From: Bolinopsis microptera
Taxonomy: Eukaryota > Ctenophora > Tentaculata > Lobata > Bolinopsidae
Reading direction: 5' to 3'
Length of the DNA: 64,000 bases
Assembly: GCF_026151205.1 (NCBI RefSeq)
Contig: NC_087073.1
Location: 14,899,837-14,963,836 of the forward strand
Part shown: piece after piece, positions 44,834 through 63,825 of the stretch
How the letters are laid out: each line of letters opens with the position of its first letter
Numbering within the stretch: the first letter of the stretch is position 1
Made by a program: the position numbers and the translations under genes
The notes under the pieces: generated by a model
Seen by the model: only the letters and a program-made list of their open reading frames with translations
Told to the model about the DNA's origin: nothing
Database searches by the model: none

Positions 44834-45560
44834 ACTTGAAGTTTGGAAATTGTTGAGTATTAGATTATATTGATGATTACGTTGATCATAATTTATGTTA
44901 ATTGTTGTTATTTTCATAATTCAATATTCGAGAAGTTAATACGAGCTGACTGTTACTTAATACTTACTCAATTTCGATTGATTTCTTATTTTGTTGGTTT
45001 GATTTTTTCAAGTTTCATGTTCCGGACTTAAAGCCAAGATTGAATTTGTTTATTATAGTGATTTAATTTATATTTTTATTTACTCATTTTTACTTGACTA
45101 CATGGTGTGATTTAGTTATGTTGGTTAAACAATCAGTGAATATATTACGGTTTCATCATCGTGATGCTTTATCAAAGATTGAAGATAATCATTTATTTTT
45201 ATTGGATATTAACTAATTCTTGAACAATTATTATTCTTGAACTTGATCTAGATAATTACAAATTTTGTAATCACGAAGCTTTTATATATTTGTTCTAAAA
45301 TCCACTGATTTTTTCATTACTCTTGATTCCTGACATTACATAATTTCTCTATTAAAATCGAACCTCCCGATAAGAATTAGCTCATCAAAGCTATCTTCAA
45401 ATAGCGTTAATTTCGTGTATCAAGAACTGCATATCTATTACAAATAATTGGTGTAAGATCTTTAATTAGTATTTGTGTCGAGTCCTTACCTAGCATTCAA
45501 GTACATGTCTGGAATGTTTATATTAAACACTGCTGAGTTTAAGTTTTATCTTAATAGAGA
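44834..45560. other. intergenic, nothing recognised
   Basis: AT-rich spacer. Acceptor-like TTATCTTAATAG ends at 45557, three bases before the ARMH1 start. Confidence 0.5.
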
Positions 45561-52901
<7,341 letters not shown>

Positions 52902-54035
52902 TGAGATCCAACAAACTAGGTTTCCTTGAAAACTCTCAAAACACAAAAGAACTTTCCACTTAAATTTCAAAAGCAATCAGTATAAGTAACCTGATTTCTA
53001 ACAGTTTTTGTTACTTAACGATCTGATTTTATATAAATTATTAATGTAGGATTATAAACTGAAGGAAAGTACCCTGAAATGTGCCCACAAGGAGCCAGAC
53101 TATTTGAATTGGGGGTTTTCAACGGAATAGTTAAAGTTAAGTGATATAACTTATTCAGAGGTCGAATTGCTTTATAATTTTTTTTTTCAGAGTATTTTGT
53201 TATCACAGTCAGATCATTCAATGTAAATATGTTCATGTAAATATCTTGTACTAATATGTTAATATCATTTTAATAGACTTAATTAATGAATGGTTTTTCT
53301 TGTTGCTACATTTTCTATTATGCTGTGTCTCCTCTCTTTCCTCCCGGGTAATCGCCCAGCACACCACTGATGCATCCCTTTGCCTGGTTCAAATAATATT
53401 TCGCAAACTCGTATCATCCGTCAATACAGGATGATGTTAGAGTGATCACGATGTTTTCTAGATCTCAAGTGCCAGTAATTTGAAAACACTGCCTTCTCCT
53501 TCGTACTGCTACTTCTTATTAATGAGTCAAGGATTCAAATCAAAGCATGATAGAGGTGTCTGTCAGTATGTTGTACAGACTGTATTTCAAGCACACTGAT
53601 CACATTCTCTTGCTAATAACACCGGCTTCAATAATAGGGTCGATATTTTAGTCTTGATTGAAGTTCTGATTAATCACATCTTCTACAACTTGCCAGTTAG
53701 CTCATAAATTATCCTCCGTGGATAGCTTAGTGATATATTTCAGTAGTGAGTACGTGATGGGCGCGTTTGGAAAGAACGCCTAGTATAGAGCTCTAGTTAG
53801 TTTTTAGTACAAGTAAAACTTCAAATTTTGGGTCCGGGTCTCGGAAAGTGGTAAGAATAAATAAAAACATTTTTTTGTGTTTGTGGAATGTATATTTTGT
53901 TGGACTTTTTGGGTTTTTTAGATTTACTTTTCTCGTCGTCAGTGTTGATCAGTGTTTTTTGTGAGGTTTATTAATTTATGAACAAGGGTTGTAGTTTGTA
54001 CATCAGTTCCTTGTTTTTCTTCTCTGGAGACCTCT
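52902..54035. other. intergenic, nothing recognised
   Basis: AT-rich 3' flank of ARMH1. No gene, RNA or repeat was identified. Confidence 0.5.
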
Positions 54036-54566
54036 TCATATTCTGGTCATGGGGTTCATGTTCATGAATGGAATGAACTGTGGATTGGTTCCGCTGAACA
54101 GATCGTCAAAGTCTGCCCAGGAAGCCTCAGTTGGCCTCAGCCGTTCCATGGTGTCAAGTACAAAAGCCTTTAACAACTGTCGCCAAGCAAGGTTGGAGGT
54201 AGTCCGACCATCGACTACGTACGCCGCTCTCCGGAAACTCAACTTTTTATTGATATGAAGGAGTTCCTAATCTTTGTTCGTAGACTCTTCCTGATCCTTC
54301 TTCCTTTGGGGAGTAAATTGAAGGCAGGCAAAGCTTGAGTCTCTTTACTAATTGCGAAGGAATCGACCCAATCATTAGTCAGTACTATCAAGAAGCTCCG
54401 TCTCCTCTTCAATAAATCCTGGGAGAACGAAGGAACCACTTTTTCCCCTGCGACAGCTTGATCCAGGAGATAGGGCGGGAACCGAGAAATCGGGTTTGAT
54501 GTTGATGTTTTCAACCTCTATGATCTCGTATAAACTAGATCTTTTGTTGAAGAGCGTCGAAACCAT
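54036..54566 (-). CDS. possible small gene, unrecognised
   Basis: On the minus strand two open segments look coding but are in different frames. The 5' segment (54566-54375) reads MVSTLFNKRSSLYEIIEVEN and includes GSSCRRGKSGSFVLPGFIEE. The 3' segment (about 54259-54036), after an AAAGATTAG acceptor-like site, reads ELLHINKKLSFRRAAYVVDG, WRQLLKAFVLDTMERLRP and ASWADFDDLFSGTNPQF. An intron with a TACTAAT-like branch motif could join them, but the donor I can find does not keep phase. Family unknown. It may be a real two-exon gene or a decayed one. Confidence 0.35.
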
Positions 54567-55416
54567 TTTAAATGATTTTGAATAATTTGTCTTTTACAAA
54601 CGTATGAATGTGGATATTTCAAAATTTATAATGAGCAAGTGCGATGTGTCCTATTAGTAGGGATCAGGAGGTTACCTAGCAATTTTATCTTCATGAAGGA
54701 GCATCTAGGCACAACCTACTGAAGAATCTAATTAATAGCTTGACCAACTTTCAAATATCAATCTGACGAAAGCTACTTTTATTCGATTCATCATCTGAAT
54801 AAAGGATTAACGTACGTACGTACATTCAATTATATAATATACGCGCGTTCAGGACGCACGTGCAGCGCCGTATAATGATAAAAAGAAGTCTCGCTTGTGC
54901 CGTTTTAATCTTAGGTAGACCCTTTCAACAGTCAGATCTTGCTCCCAGCTTACTGCTTATGACGAATTAACGCAATTATTACATATTATTCTATTTGTTT
55001 TCCACCGCTTGGTACTGATCAGGTCTCTAAGAAAGCCAACAGTGTGCTGATATGCACTGTCATATGTGCTTCCTAGAAGCAGCACACGGCCCATTTCGGA
55101 CTTGCACGAGTTATAATTATTTTTTTTCCAAAAAAAAAAATTTACGCAAGAGGTGCCACGTTCGAAGTAAAAGAAGTTTGGTGACTGCAACTGTGCTTAG
55201 TCTGACCTAAGGCCACGATAAAAGCATATTTCTGCTTGTATCGACTCTATTATATTATGGACAAATAAACAACGGTTCATCACTTCTTTTAGAATAGAAG
55301 GTAAATTTTAATTAGATTAATCCAAAAATAAATTTATGTTACATATATTAAAAGTCGAAATGAAATCCAAATTATGGTCAAATTAGTTAATATTAAGGAA
55401 GTCGAAAGACTACAAT
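54567..55416. other. intergenic, nothing firm
   Basis: AT-rich, with a CGTACGTACGTAC run at about 54811. A minus-strand open stretch at 54957-55190 shows no family features. Confidence 0.4.
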
Positions 55417-57348
55417 CTACCCCAGTTGTTTTGCAGCCTTTACTAGGCACAACTCTGCCCTTATTCCAAACTCATCTAACCGACTCAACCAAACTTTCTG
55501 CTTATTACTCAGAGAATCTCCCGGTCCCTTAACTTCGACCATAGCAAACTCACGAGTCTCATGATTCCACATAGATAGATCAGGGATCCCACTTCTCTTC
55601 CCCCGAATATCAGGGACGTATTCTTCTAGAAGTTTTACAAGTTTCGGTGGCGTTATGCATGTGACACATCTCTGACATTGCTTCACATCAGCAAATAGCT
55701 CCCAATTTAACCCGTCACATCCTGTACCATAATGAAGATCCCAGGTCTGTGCTACAATATCAGAAATACCCTCTTCAGAAAGTTCTCGAAGAAAATCGAA
55801 ATGAGCAACAATTTGGTCCTTGCGGTTTTGGTAAAATTCTTTAGACCACAAATCGAGAGGACAATACTGATATTCGTTGTAGAACACATTTTCAACATCA
55901 CAGAACAATAAGTCCCAACAGAAAATAGCAAACAGGGTGCTCAAAATTCCTCCCTCACAATGAAAGCCCTCCTTGAAGTTGAAGTTGTTGATGTAGTAAT
56001 TGAGAGTTACATCCTCCACACCACACAATACCGTTTCTCCGTTATCATCTCCCAACCAGATCTTCTTAGAGTTAGCCGCACTGCCAGAACCTTTGAAAGC
56101 CACAATATCAATTGTCACTTCCTTGGGCTCGAAGGTAAACTTTGGAGTGTAATTCTTATCAAGTTTACGCATTCTTATCTCCAGAGCAATCCTGCTCTCA
56201 GGACCTGTATTAGGGTCAGCAAGACCTTTAGACGCAACTTTGAGTGCAGCATCTTTTTTCTTCAGGTGAAAATGGAGAATCAACGCCTGGTTTTCCCACC
56301 AGCTTCCCCGTTTGTGACTCATAGGTGTGTAGCTAAGCAAAAGTTGGAGCAGCTTGACAGCTTCTTCGTATTTCTTCAGTCTCTGAAGCGCAGCTAAACA
56401 TTTCCGCATGATCCGCGCTAAAACATATTCCTCACTAAACCGGATAAGGTGAGAATCTTTCGGTAATTCCGTTGTCCCTTTCCATAGATTTACTTTCACC
56501 TTAAATCGAGGTAAGGTTTCCGTGTACATCTTTTCGATTGCACTCCAATCGTGTTTATCTGTGTACACGTTACACTGTGCTTCTAGCTGGCAAGCTGTTA
56601 AGAACGTCTCAAGTTGATGGCTGCTTGAAAATAGGGGCTTTGTGTGAGATACTTTATAGGAAGGAAAATTCCTCGTGACTTTGAACTGTGGAAGCATGAT
56701 CGTAGATAGAGTTTTCTGACCAGTTAGGCCAACTTCATCATCCTTCTCGCTGAATAGCAAATGTTGAGGAAATGAGGCGATTAGGACCTTGTCAAGTATC
56801 GTGGCAGGGGTTTCAGCAACCTTTACCATGTCATCCATTAACTCACAACATTTCTTCTTGACTCGCTGAGACGTGCTACCCCCAAATAGCGACCTCTGTG
56901 TTTTACACATTTTTAAAACAGACTCCTTCATCGAGTTAAGAGTTCCCTTTGTTTGAAGGTTCAGGCTCTTGCACAGTTCTTTAAGTTTTGTAGCGGAGAA
57001 GGTTTCAAGCAGATCAGACACCGTCATGTTATCCGTATCATCACCAATTCTGAGCAGTAAACCAGCCCCGGTCAACTCTCCAAGAGAAGTCTGAACATTA
57101 GGGACTTCCTTGTACTTTAAGGTTTCAGACTTTAACCAAGTCCGTTTGCGGAGGTATAGTCTGATGTAAAGGACTTTGGCAGGAGGTGTGAGGTTAGTGT
57201 AGGGATGTAGGGAGGGAAGGTTGGGGATGAGGTCCGTGTAGGAAGGGGTGAAAATGAGAGTATCAAGCAGGGATGCTACATCAAAGTAGTAGGATGGGGC
57301 ATCGTCGGAGATGTCTTCTGGCTCTACAGCTGGGTCTGCGGCAGCCAT
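55417..57348 (-). CDS. FAN1: FAN1 structure-specific nuclease (VRR_NUC), N-terminally short
   Basis: A 643-residue single-exon protein against 1017 in human. It begins MAAADPAVEPEDISDDAPSY and enters the SAP-containing nuclease-associated region at once (YYFDVASLLDTLIFTPSYTD, FSATKLKELCKSLNLQTKGT). Then come the TPR-like part (YEEAVKLLQLLLS, RGSWWENQALILHFHLKKKD, GLADPNTGPESRIALEIRMR) and HCEGGILSTLFAIFCWDLLF. The C-terminal VRR_NUC domain is complete: GIPDLSMW with Asp590 and MVEVKGPGDSL with Glu605 and Lys607, the PD-(D/E)xK catalytic set. FAN1 incises interstrand crosslink and flap substrates. The human N-terminal UBZ4 finger that binds ubiquitinated FANCD2 is absent; on the minus strand TTCCCTTGTAAG ends exactly at the ATG. 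Confidence 0.92.
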   Translation of the reverse strand: MAAADPAVEPEDISDDAPSYYFDVASLLDTLIFTPSYTDLIPNLPSLHPYTNLTPPAKVLYIRLYLRKRTWLKSETLKYKEVPNVQTSLGELTGAGLLLRIGDDTDNMTVSDLLETFSATKLKELCKSLNLQTKGTLNSMKESVLKMCKTQRSLFGGSTSQRVKKKCCELMDDMVKVAETPATILDKVLIASFPQHLLFSEKDDEVGLTGQKTLSTIMLPQFKVTRNFPSYKVSHTKPLFSSSHQLETFLTACQLEAQCNVYTDKHDWSAIEKMYTETLPRFKVKVNLWKGTTELPKDSHLIRFSEEYVLARIMRKCLAALQRLKKYEEAVKLLQLLLSYTPMSHKRGSWWENQALILHFHLKKKDAALKVASKGLADPNTGPESRIALEIRMRKLDKNYTPKFTFEPKEVTIDIVAFKGSGSAANSKKIWLGDDNGETVLCGVEDVTLNYYINNFNFKEGFHCEGGILSTLFAIFCWDLLFCDVENVFYNEYQYCPLDLWSKEFYQNRKDQIVAHFDFLRELSEEGISDIVAQTWDLHYGTGCDGLNWELFADVKQCQRCVTCITPPKLVKLLEEYVPDIRGKRSGIPDLSMWNHETREFAMVEVKGPGDSLSNKQKVWLSRLDEFGIRAELCLVKAAKQLG

Positions 57349-58160
57349 CTTACAAGGGAAAGTTAACAGTTGGGACTGACATCAGCGCAATTGTAATTAT
57401 GTCTTTATCAATTTTAGTTAATGTATATTTAAAGTCACTATTGTGACGGTACATCAGAACTATTTCGTTTGCAATGAAAATTTCAGATCAGGATTCGGGC
57501 TGCTGGCGAATTTGATAGAATTTACTTTGATAAAATCTCCTGAATCATTATTACTATTTTCTATAGTCAAATTAAACAAGTATGTTATTAAGTTATAAAA
57601 TCAAAGCTATTAATAAATGAACAACAAACTAAGTTTGCCAAAATCATACGCCTACATGTGAAAAACTAAGTATCAGTCACAACATGATAATAGGCAAATA
57701 AATGTGCTTCCAGGTTTTCGCACACCCTAAAGTCTGTTGGTAAGCTAGAACTTTATTTCCAACAGACTCGAGATCTTAAATAAAAAAATTTTTAAATAGT
57801 TACACCCGGTACAAACAACGTTTTGATGTGATGCTAGAACAAGTTATTAATTCTATAGTAAATATCGCTTGCAAAAAACTTGCAAATTGTCATTTTTAGT
57901 GACCTTTTAAAAGTCACTTTAAAATGCCGTTCAATGAAATTGAAACAGCGACCATTAACTCATTAACCGTAGTAATTTACTAAATTTCCGTTATAAAAGT
58001 AAAAAAACTTACCTTAAAAAGTGTATTACACTTAAACACGCGTGAATACGTGATGCAACCCAAAATACCATCACAATTTAAATAAATAAAATGTAAACAA
58101 TTAGCCCTCTGCGAGCAAAATTAACAAGAGCAGCAGTTTCCTCGTACAGTGCGGCGGGAT
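57349..58160. other. intergenic, nothing recognised
   Basis: AT-rich spacer between two minus-strand genes, no structure seen. Confidence 0.5.
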
Positions 58161-60297
58161 CTAGCAGTTGAGCAAATCAAAGTCATCCAGTTCGTCGCTG
58201 TATTCGATCACGTGACGTTTTATCTTGCTGCCGTCTGCCCACGTGATAAAGTCCTCCATGTTCCTCGTTACCAGGTGACAAGGGTCCGTTACCAGGTTAG
58301 GTCCAACTCTGATGTTACCTTCTTCTACATACGCCACTGCGTCTTTTACCTGGTTAAAATCAGTGGTAAATACAAGAAAATAACAGTAATAGAATTCCCA
58401 ACATTCCAGTATATATTAAGATTCATCTTTTAATCTTCGTGCGAGCATGAACATTGGAATTTGGAAAGCATATTTAATGTAAGATACTTTATTTTAACAT
58501 TCAAATTTTAATATAAACCGATCGGTTACAAAATTTTTAAAACTTAGATAATTAAATTAATATTGAAATTACTTACGGACTGAGCCATGCGCAGTCTGAC
58601 AAGAATGACAGGTAAGCGTCTCCTGCAGAAGCTGCTAACGTTCACTTTCTCACACAGAGATAGACTCTGAGCGGTGGATATGATACCTGAAGTGAAGAGG
58701 GGGTTAGATTATAATCGCTTTCGTCTGGTAATCACTCAAAAATTCAATATCTAGTCGCGTGATGAAATCTAGTTTTCATGACACACCTATTGTCAGTTCC
58801 GTGTTCCGGCGTGCCAAGACTGTTCATGGCGCGACTATCATGTTCATAGGTTGATTTCTGAGATCTTTCTGTATAAATTAAATGAAATGTCTTTTTCTTT
58901 GACTTCTTTGAGAAAAAGACAATTCTTCTTCATTTATACAGCAAGACTTGAGAAATTACATTTATCACGCCATAACCTGGCAATAGTAATGTTATAAAAG
59001 CTAGATCTCATGACGCCGTGACGCGGCTAGATATTGAATTTTTGAGTAATTACCAGCATTTCTGCCTCTAGATATCATACTTGGAGTGACAGAATTCAGT
59101 CATTAAGGCGCCAACAAATGGAAATTGTGAGTGATAATGCCCTATCATTTGAACCTCACAACTGACTTGGAACAGTACAATAATCAGCTAACTAACTCCC
59201 TGTTCACTATTCCTGATAGGGGCTACACAGTACAACAGTCCTACTCTAAAGACTAATCCTGTGCTCTGTGCTGGTAAATAAACTAATATTTTAACTACAG
59301 AAAGCATTCTGCTAAATCCTAAAATGTTCAAACTAAAAGCCAAATTACCAAGATTGTAAAGTTTCTGCAGTAGAGCCTCGCTGCTTTCAGTCCGACACTC
59401 AGACTTTGAGTCCAGGTCCTTGAGCTGAGCTGCAACGTTCTTAATGTACACACACATCCTGTTGTACTTCATGTAGTCTTCATGGTTCTGGAGATGGTAT
59501 TTCCGCATCACCTGGGAATGTGAGAATGATAAGATCTGACAATACAAGAGATCATCGTACAGGAATCTGGATCTTGAAACTCATTCGCGAGTGATGTGAT
59601 TAAAATACGATGATGTAACTCGCTTGTAGCCAAGTTCAGATTGTTTTTCTAGTTAGGAATAGGGTGATATAACCCACTTCTAGATAGGTTCATTTTGTTT
59701 TTCATGTAATTATATGGACTAATGATGATTATAATAATGATGATTATATAATGATCTAAATAAAAAAGGTTGCTTCTGCAGAAAATAGTGTTTCTTCTAG
59801 ACGCATAATCGAAAAAGCATCCCATGGACAAAGATGTGGACGGGAAAAAAATAATTATGTGTCTAGAAGAAACACTGTTTTCTGCAAATCCAAGCTTTTT
59901 TATTTAGATCACCGGATGTGAATTATTTTTTGCCAAAATTAGGAAATTTACAGGTTTGGGGTTGAAGGGGGATTTTACTCGAAGGGCTAAAAGTAGCGCA
60001 AGGAAGATCGTTGCTGTAAATTTATGAAGCAAGTTGCATACGAAGTTCAAATCAGGTAGAAATATTCTGAAACTAAGGTTGCAAATTTTGGTGAAACTAA
60101 AAACCCTTAATTTGCGGAGGATCTGGGATTAACCACAATTTGGATGGGGTGATTTACAGTTTACACCCTGTATAGAAATCTACTGCTTTAACTAACCTTT
60201 GCTTCTCTGATTTTGTTGTCGCTATTCCACTGAACTGAATCCACTTTCTTGAGCAACTTCTGTTCGTGATGCTTCAATTTCCGGACCACGTTCTTCG
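58161..60297 (-). CDS. IMP3: U3 snoRNP protein IMP3, first exon not resolved
   Basis: Four minus-strand exons with matching phases: 60297-60197, 59511-59349, 58686-58577, 58349-58161. They encode [80 protein letters not shown] and [20 protein letters not shown], ending DDFDLLNC. This matches human IMP3 (184 residues) throughout, including the S4-like RNA-binding segment. IMP3 acts with MPP10 and IMP4 in the small-subunit processome at early pre-18S cleavage, like the DNTTIP2/FCF2 gene earlier in the window. The first exon here starts CG-AAG-AAC after CCTCTAG and lacks an ATG: it needs one more base plus a start codon from further upstream. An upstream exon ending ATGG would give 188 residues. 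Confidence 0.92.
58725..59056. mobile_element. MITE in IMP3 intron
   Basis: CTGGTAATCACTCAAAAATT at 58725, continuing CAATATCTAGTCGCGTGA, is inverted at 59010-59056 (AATTTTTGAGTAATTACCAG at the end). Terminal repeats are about 45 bp with few mismatches and the element is about 330 bp. No ORF. Confidence 0.8.
59753..59910. mobile_element. short hairpin MITE in IMP3 intron
   Basis: GATCTAAATAAAAAAG at 59753, continuing CAGAAAATAGTGTTTCTTCT, pairs with its inverted copy ending TTTTTTATTTAGATC at 59910. The arms are about 55 bp with a loop of about 45 bp. Confidence 0.8.
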
Positions 60298-61845
60298 CTA
60301 GAGGAAAAGAAGGTCAGCATATATTATGAGACAAATCTGCATGTGACTCATTTTGGTAAATGAGTAAGATAATGAACAAGATCTCGTTTTAATAGGGATC
60401 GGTCACACATCAAGCAAGCCAGCTTAGGGGAGGGGTTCGGGAAAGCTTACGGTTATTTCTACACGATAGTTACGTGTAAAGTGGCTTAAGGAAAGGGGAG
60501 AGGCTTATAGGGGGTCTAAGATGGTCAAAATTTAGCTTACATAATAATATGTGAACACTGAACGACCACATCTAGCGACTCCAAAATAAACCATGGTTCA
60601 ATTACCGATGTGCATTTTCTTGGTGGAGAAATCACATGATGGTTCATGGTTTGTAATGATTGATGTACACTGTACATTGCCACCGGTTGTTTTATACCAC
60701 ATTTTAAGAGTGTAGTTTTTACAGAAGTGGCAGCCTTGCTATTCTAAGGGATTTAATTTTACACCACCATATATATATGCACCACAATACTACACGAATA
60801 ATATGAACTAATACTAATACTAGTAATAGGAATGAATTGAGGTATTTAAAATGGTTCTTTATAAAATAAGCCCGTGAGAATTGTGCCTAAAAAGTAATTT
60901 TGAGACATGCCTTACACAAAAAATCAATTATAATTTCACATACCTATGTAACGTAGAGCAAATATGAGTGATTCAAAGTTGTTGGAACTTGGTTCGTCAA
61001 TAGTAGTAGTTGTAATGGGGGGCATGATAACTTGCTTGGTAAAATAGCTGGAGCTCAAAGTTTGGAGTGAAAGCAAAGCGATTCGTACGGATACTGAAAG
61101 ATATATTCTACCTGGGAACACCAGGCAACAATAGGAAGCTAAAACTCATTAGTGTGACCCCGGCGTGACGCACACGTATTCAGAGATGGCACGTGGCCTT
61201 CATCAACCACGTGATCATGGACAAATTGGCTGGAAAGAGAGGGATGTTTCCGGGACAATCAGCTGGAAATGAGACCTTAATCTACTTTCGAGCAGGAAAC
61301 ATTTCCTTTCGCCGGAATGGAGTAGTGACGGAATAGTGGCGTGACACTTGACAGGACATGAATTTCCTTGTTGGAATTTTCTAGATCATTCCTCTAAGAC
61401 TGGCAATAATGTTTCAGCATAATTGAATTCAGGAATGATCTGTACCTTGCTAACGCTTGTTAAAGGTAGCAAGTTTTATAATATTATCACGAGTAACAGT
61501 GCGCATATTATAGTCCCGCTAATTACATCCGGTGGTGGCCTTCGACTACCACCTGAAAACAGTAGCTTTAACATTTTCATTTGATGGGCATCCGGCTAAT
61601 TCCCGGAACTGCAGACATCAAATAAGCTTGTTTAACAAGGAAGTCTGATTTGAAAAATTAGGAGTCTTAGTTTAGATATTTTGTTTTCCTTCAGAGATGT
61701 TGGCGTTTCTATCAAGGATAGAGCAATATGTATGTGATTTGATGTTTAATACTTTTAACTTTTCCCATGCCCTGGACAGATGCGTGGTAAAATGGGTATT
61801 TACTATTTAGTGTTTGTTAACACTTTAACAGTTTGATATATTATA
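60298..61845. other. upstream of IMP3, possible missing exon, nothing firm
   Basis: An open minus-strand segment ends with CGTTACATAG-GTATGTG at about 60942-60951, a good donor of phase 1. This would fit the IMP3 acceptor and supply an N-terminal extension starting MPPITTTTIDEPSSNNFESL. That extension has no counterpart in IMP3, so I do not include it. The rest shows no gene. Confidence 0.35.
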
Positions 61846-61847
61846 CA

Positions 61848-63240
61848 GTGAAACTTCTATATACCGGGCCTCTCGAGGGAAACAGAACGACAGAACGTGC
61901 ACGGTATAGAATAATCCAATATATTAGAGAGGTTCTCATGATCCCAATCCCCAGTATCTCAGATACGGAGTATCTGTAGCCTCTCAGATAGCCTTTCGAG
62001 CGTCACATTTACCTAATTAGGGCCTAATATGCAGGTATATCAAATCTCTTGCACAAAACGAGCTAATTAAGGAAGGGGGGGGGGGGGGGGGGGGGGGCGG
62101 GGGAGGGGGCCAATGGGTATATTTTTGTGAAACTTGATTTCGAGATAGCAGTTGATCAACAAACTAGGACCAGTGACCGAACTTTTGAGGGGTCCCGGAC
62201 CCTAACCGCCAAACGGTGCTCGCGGGGCAGCCACGCTCATATTCAAGGTCCAAATTAGGCCCAATTTAGCCAAATACCCCAAAAATGCCCAAAACCCAGG
62301 TTTAAGTTTCTCTTCTTGCAGCTAGTGGTCTCCTGAACTCGTATATGAAATTTCATTAAGATTGGACAAAAAATGACTGAGTAATGAGCCAAAAACTATA
62401 TGCCCATATTTGGGGCATACGCACCAAATCTGGTAGATTTCGTTCCATAAATTGGTCAAATATCAAATTTTTGAATGAGACTTATTTTATATGAAAGGTA
62501 AGGCTAAACTACATATTCTTTGTGAGTTATAGCTTTATATCTGTTTAAATGTGGATACTAAGGCGAAAATACCCCAAAAAATGAACAAAATTAATGAAAT
62601 CAATTCCGCGAATATCGCGAATGAAGATAATATAAGGGCAATTTTGTTCATTTTTTGAGGTATTTTCGCCTTAGTATCCACATTTAAACAGATATAAAGC
62701 TATAACTCACAAAGAATATGTAGTTTAGCCTTACCTTTCATATAAAGTAAGTCTCATTCAAAAATTTGATATTTTACCAATTTATGGGACGAAATCTACC
62801 AAATTTGGTGCGTATGCCCCAAATATGGGCATATAGTTTTTGGCTCATTACTCAGTCATTTTTTGTCCAATCTTAATGAAATTTCATATACGAGTTCAGG
62901 AGACCACTAGCTGCAAGTAGAGCACTTTAAACCTGGGTTTTGGGCATGTTCAGGGTATTTGGCTAAATTGGGCATAATTTGGACCAAATATGGGCGTGGC
63001 TGCCCCGCCAGCACCGTTTGGCGGTTTGGGTCCGGGACCCTTCAAAAGTTCGGTCACTGGTCCTAGTTTGTTATCTCGAAATCAAGTTTCACAAAAATAT
63101 ACCCATTGGCCCCCCCGGCCCCTCCTTACCTAAAAGTTTTGGAGAAAAGAAGAGGCCCGGTATATCGATGTACCCGGAATAGAGAGGCACGGCATATCAA
63201 GGTACTCGGTATAGATAGGCACGATATACGATATACGATA
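61848..63240. mobile_element. palindromic (foldback) DNA element, 1 kb inverted arms
   Basis: The left part from about 62098 to 62590 is the near-perfect reverse complement of about 62640-63122. Examples are GGCCAATGGGTATATTTTTG against CAAAAATATACCCATTGGCC, and GGTAAGGCTAAACTACATAT against ATATGTAGTTTAGCCTTACC. A G run (62075-62097) lies at the left outer edge and CCCCCC at the right. Outside this, CAGTGAAACTTCTATATACC with GGGCCTCT at about 61848 and AGAGGCCCGGTATAT at about 63151 suggest a larger element with pogo/Tc1-like ends. No ORF. Confidence 0.75.
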
Positions 63241-63394
63241 TAGATAGGTTTGGAGTAAGGATATGGGCCATCTAGCAGTACGTAACGTAGTTTTCCTTAT
63301 ATTATTATTGATATTTCATGTTAATTGGGTTAATCAATCGATCTTGCTTATCAAATATTGAAAACTACTTACTTACTTGTACTTGTAACGGTCT

Positions 63395-63825
63395 CCTCAA
63401 TCATTCGAGTGGCCGGCCTCTGGTATACGTTGTCTCATATCTCAGTCTGGCTAATGTCCGCCACTTTTTCCCATCTCCTGCTGAAATGATGATGTTTCTG
63501 ATGTTGGGGCCTTCTTTAACACAGTCGAGCCAAAACTTTCGAGGTCTACCTCTGGATCTTTTTCCATGTGCTGGTTTCCACTGCAGCAATTTATTGGGCA
63601 GCTGTTCTTGAGGCATACTTGCCACTTGTCTAAACTACCACAGTCTGTTGCAAGAGATGAAGGTTTCAACATACCCTCACGCTGTAGAACTGTTTCATTG
63701 CTTGTCTTCATGAACAACTTGATGTGTAGAATCCTCCTCAGACACCGCTGATAGAACGTCTCTACAAGGTGCATATGGCTTTTGATGGTCGGCCATGTCT
63801 CACTTTCACAGAACTAGGGCATTTG
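63395..63825 (-). mobile_element. 5'-truncated LINE (non-LTR retrotransposon) fragment
   Basis: On the minus strand two overlapping frames encode the C-terminal end of a LINE reverse-transcriptase ORF. These are SETWPTIKSHMHLVETFYQR with CLRRILHIK, then (after a frameshift) LPNKLLQWKPAHGKRSRGRP with RKFWLDCVKE. This is the usual ending of RT ORFs in invertebrate LINEs. An ACTT repeat (CAAGTAAGTAAGTAG on the element strand) at about 63364-63378 may be its 3' tail. Dead copy. Confidence 0.85.

Noticed and set aside
54957-55190. 77-codon open minus-strand frame
   Set aside because: Poly-Phe/Lys stretch from A/T runs, no splice-site support and no family features.
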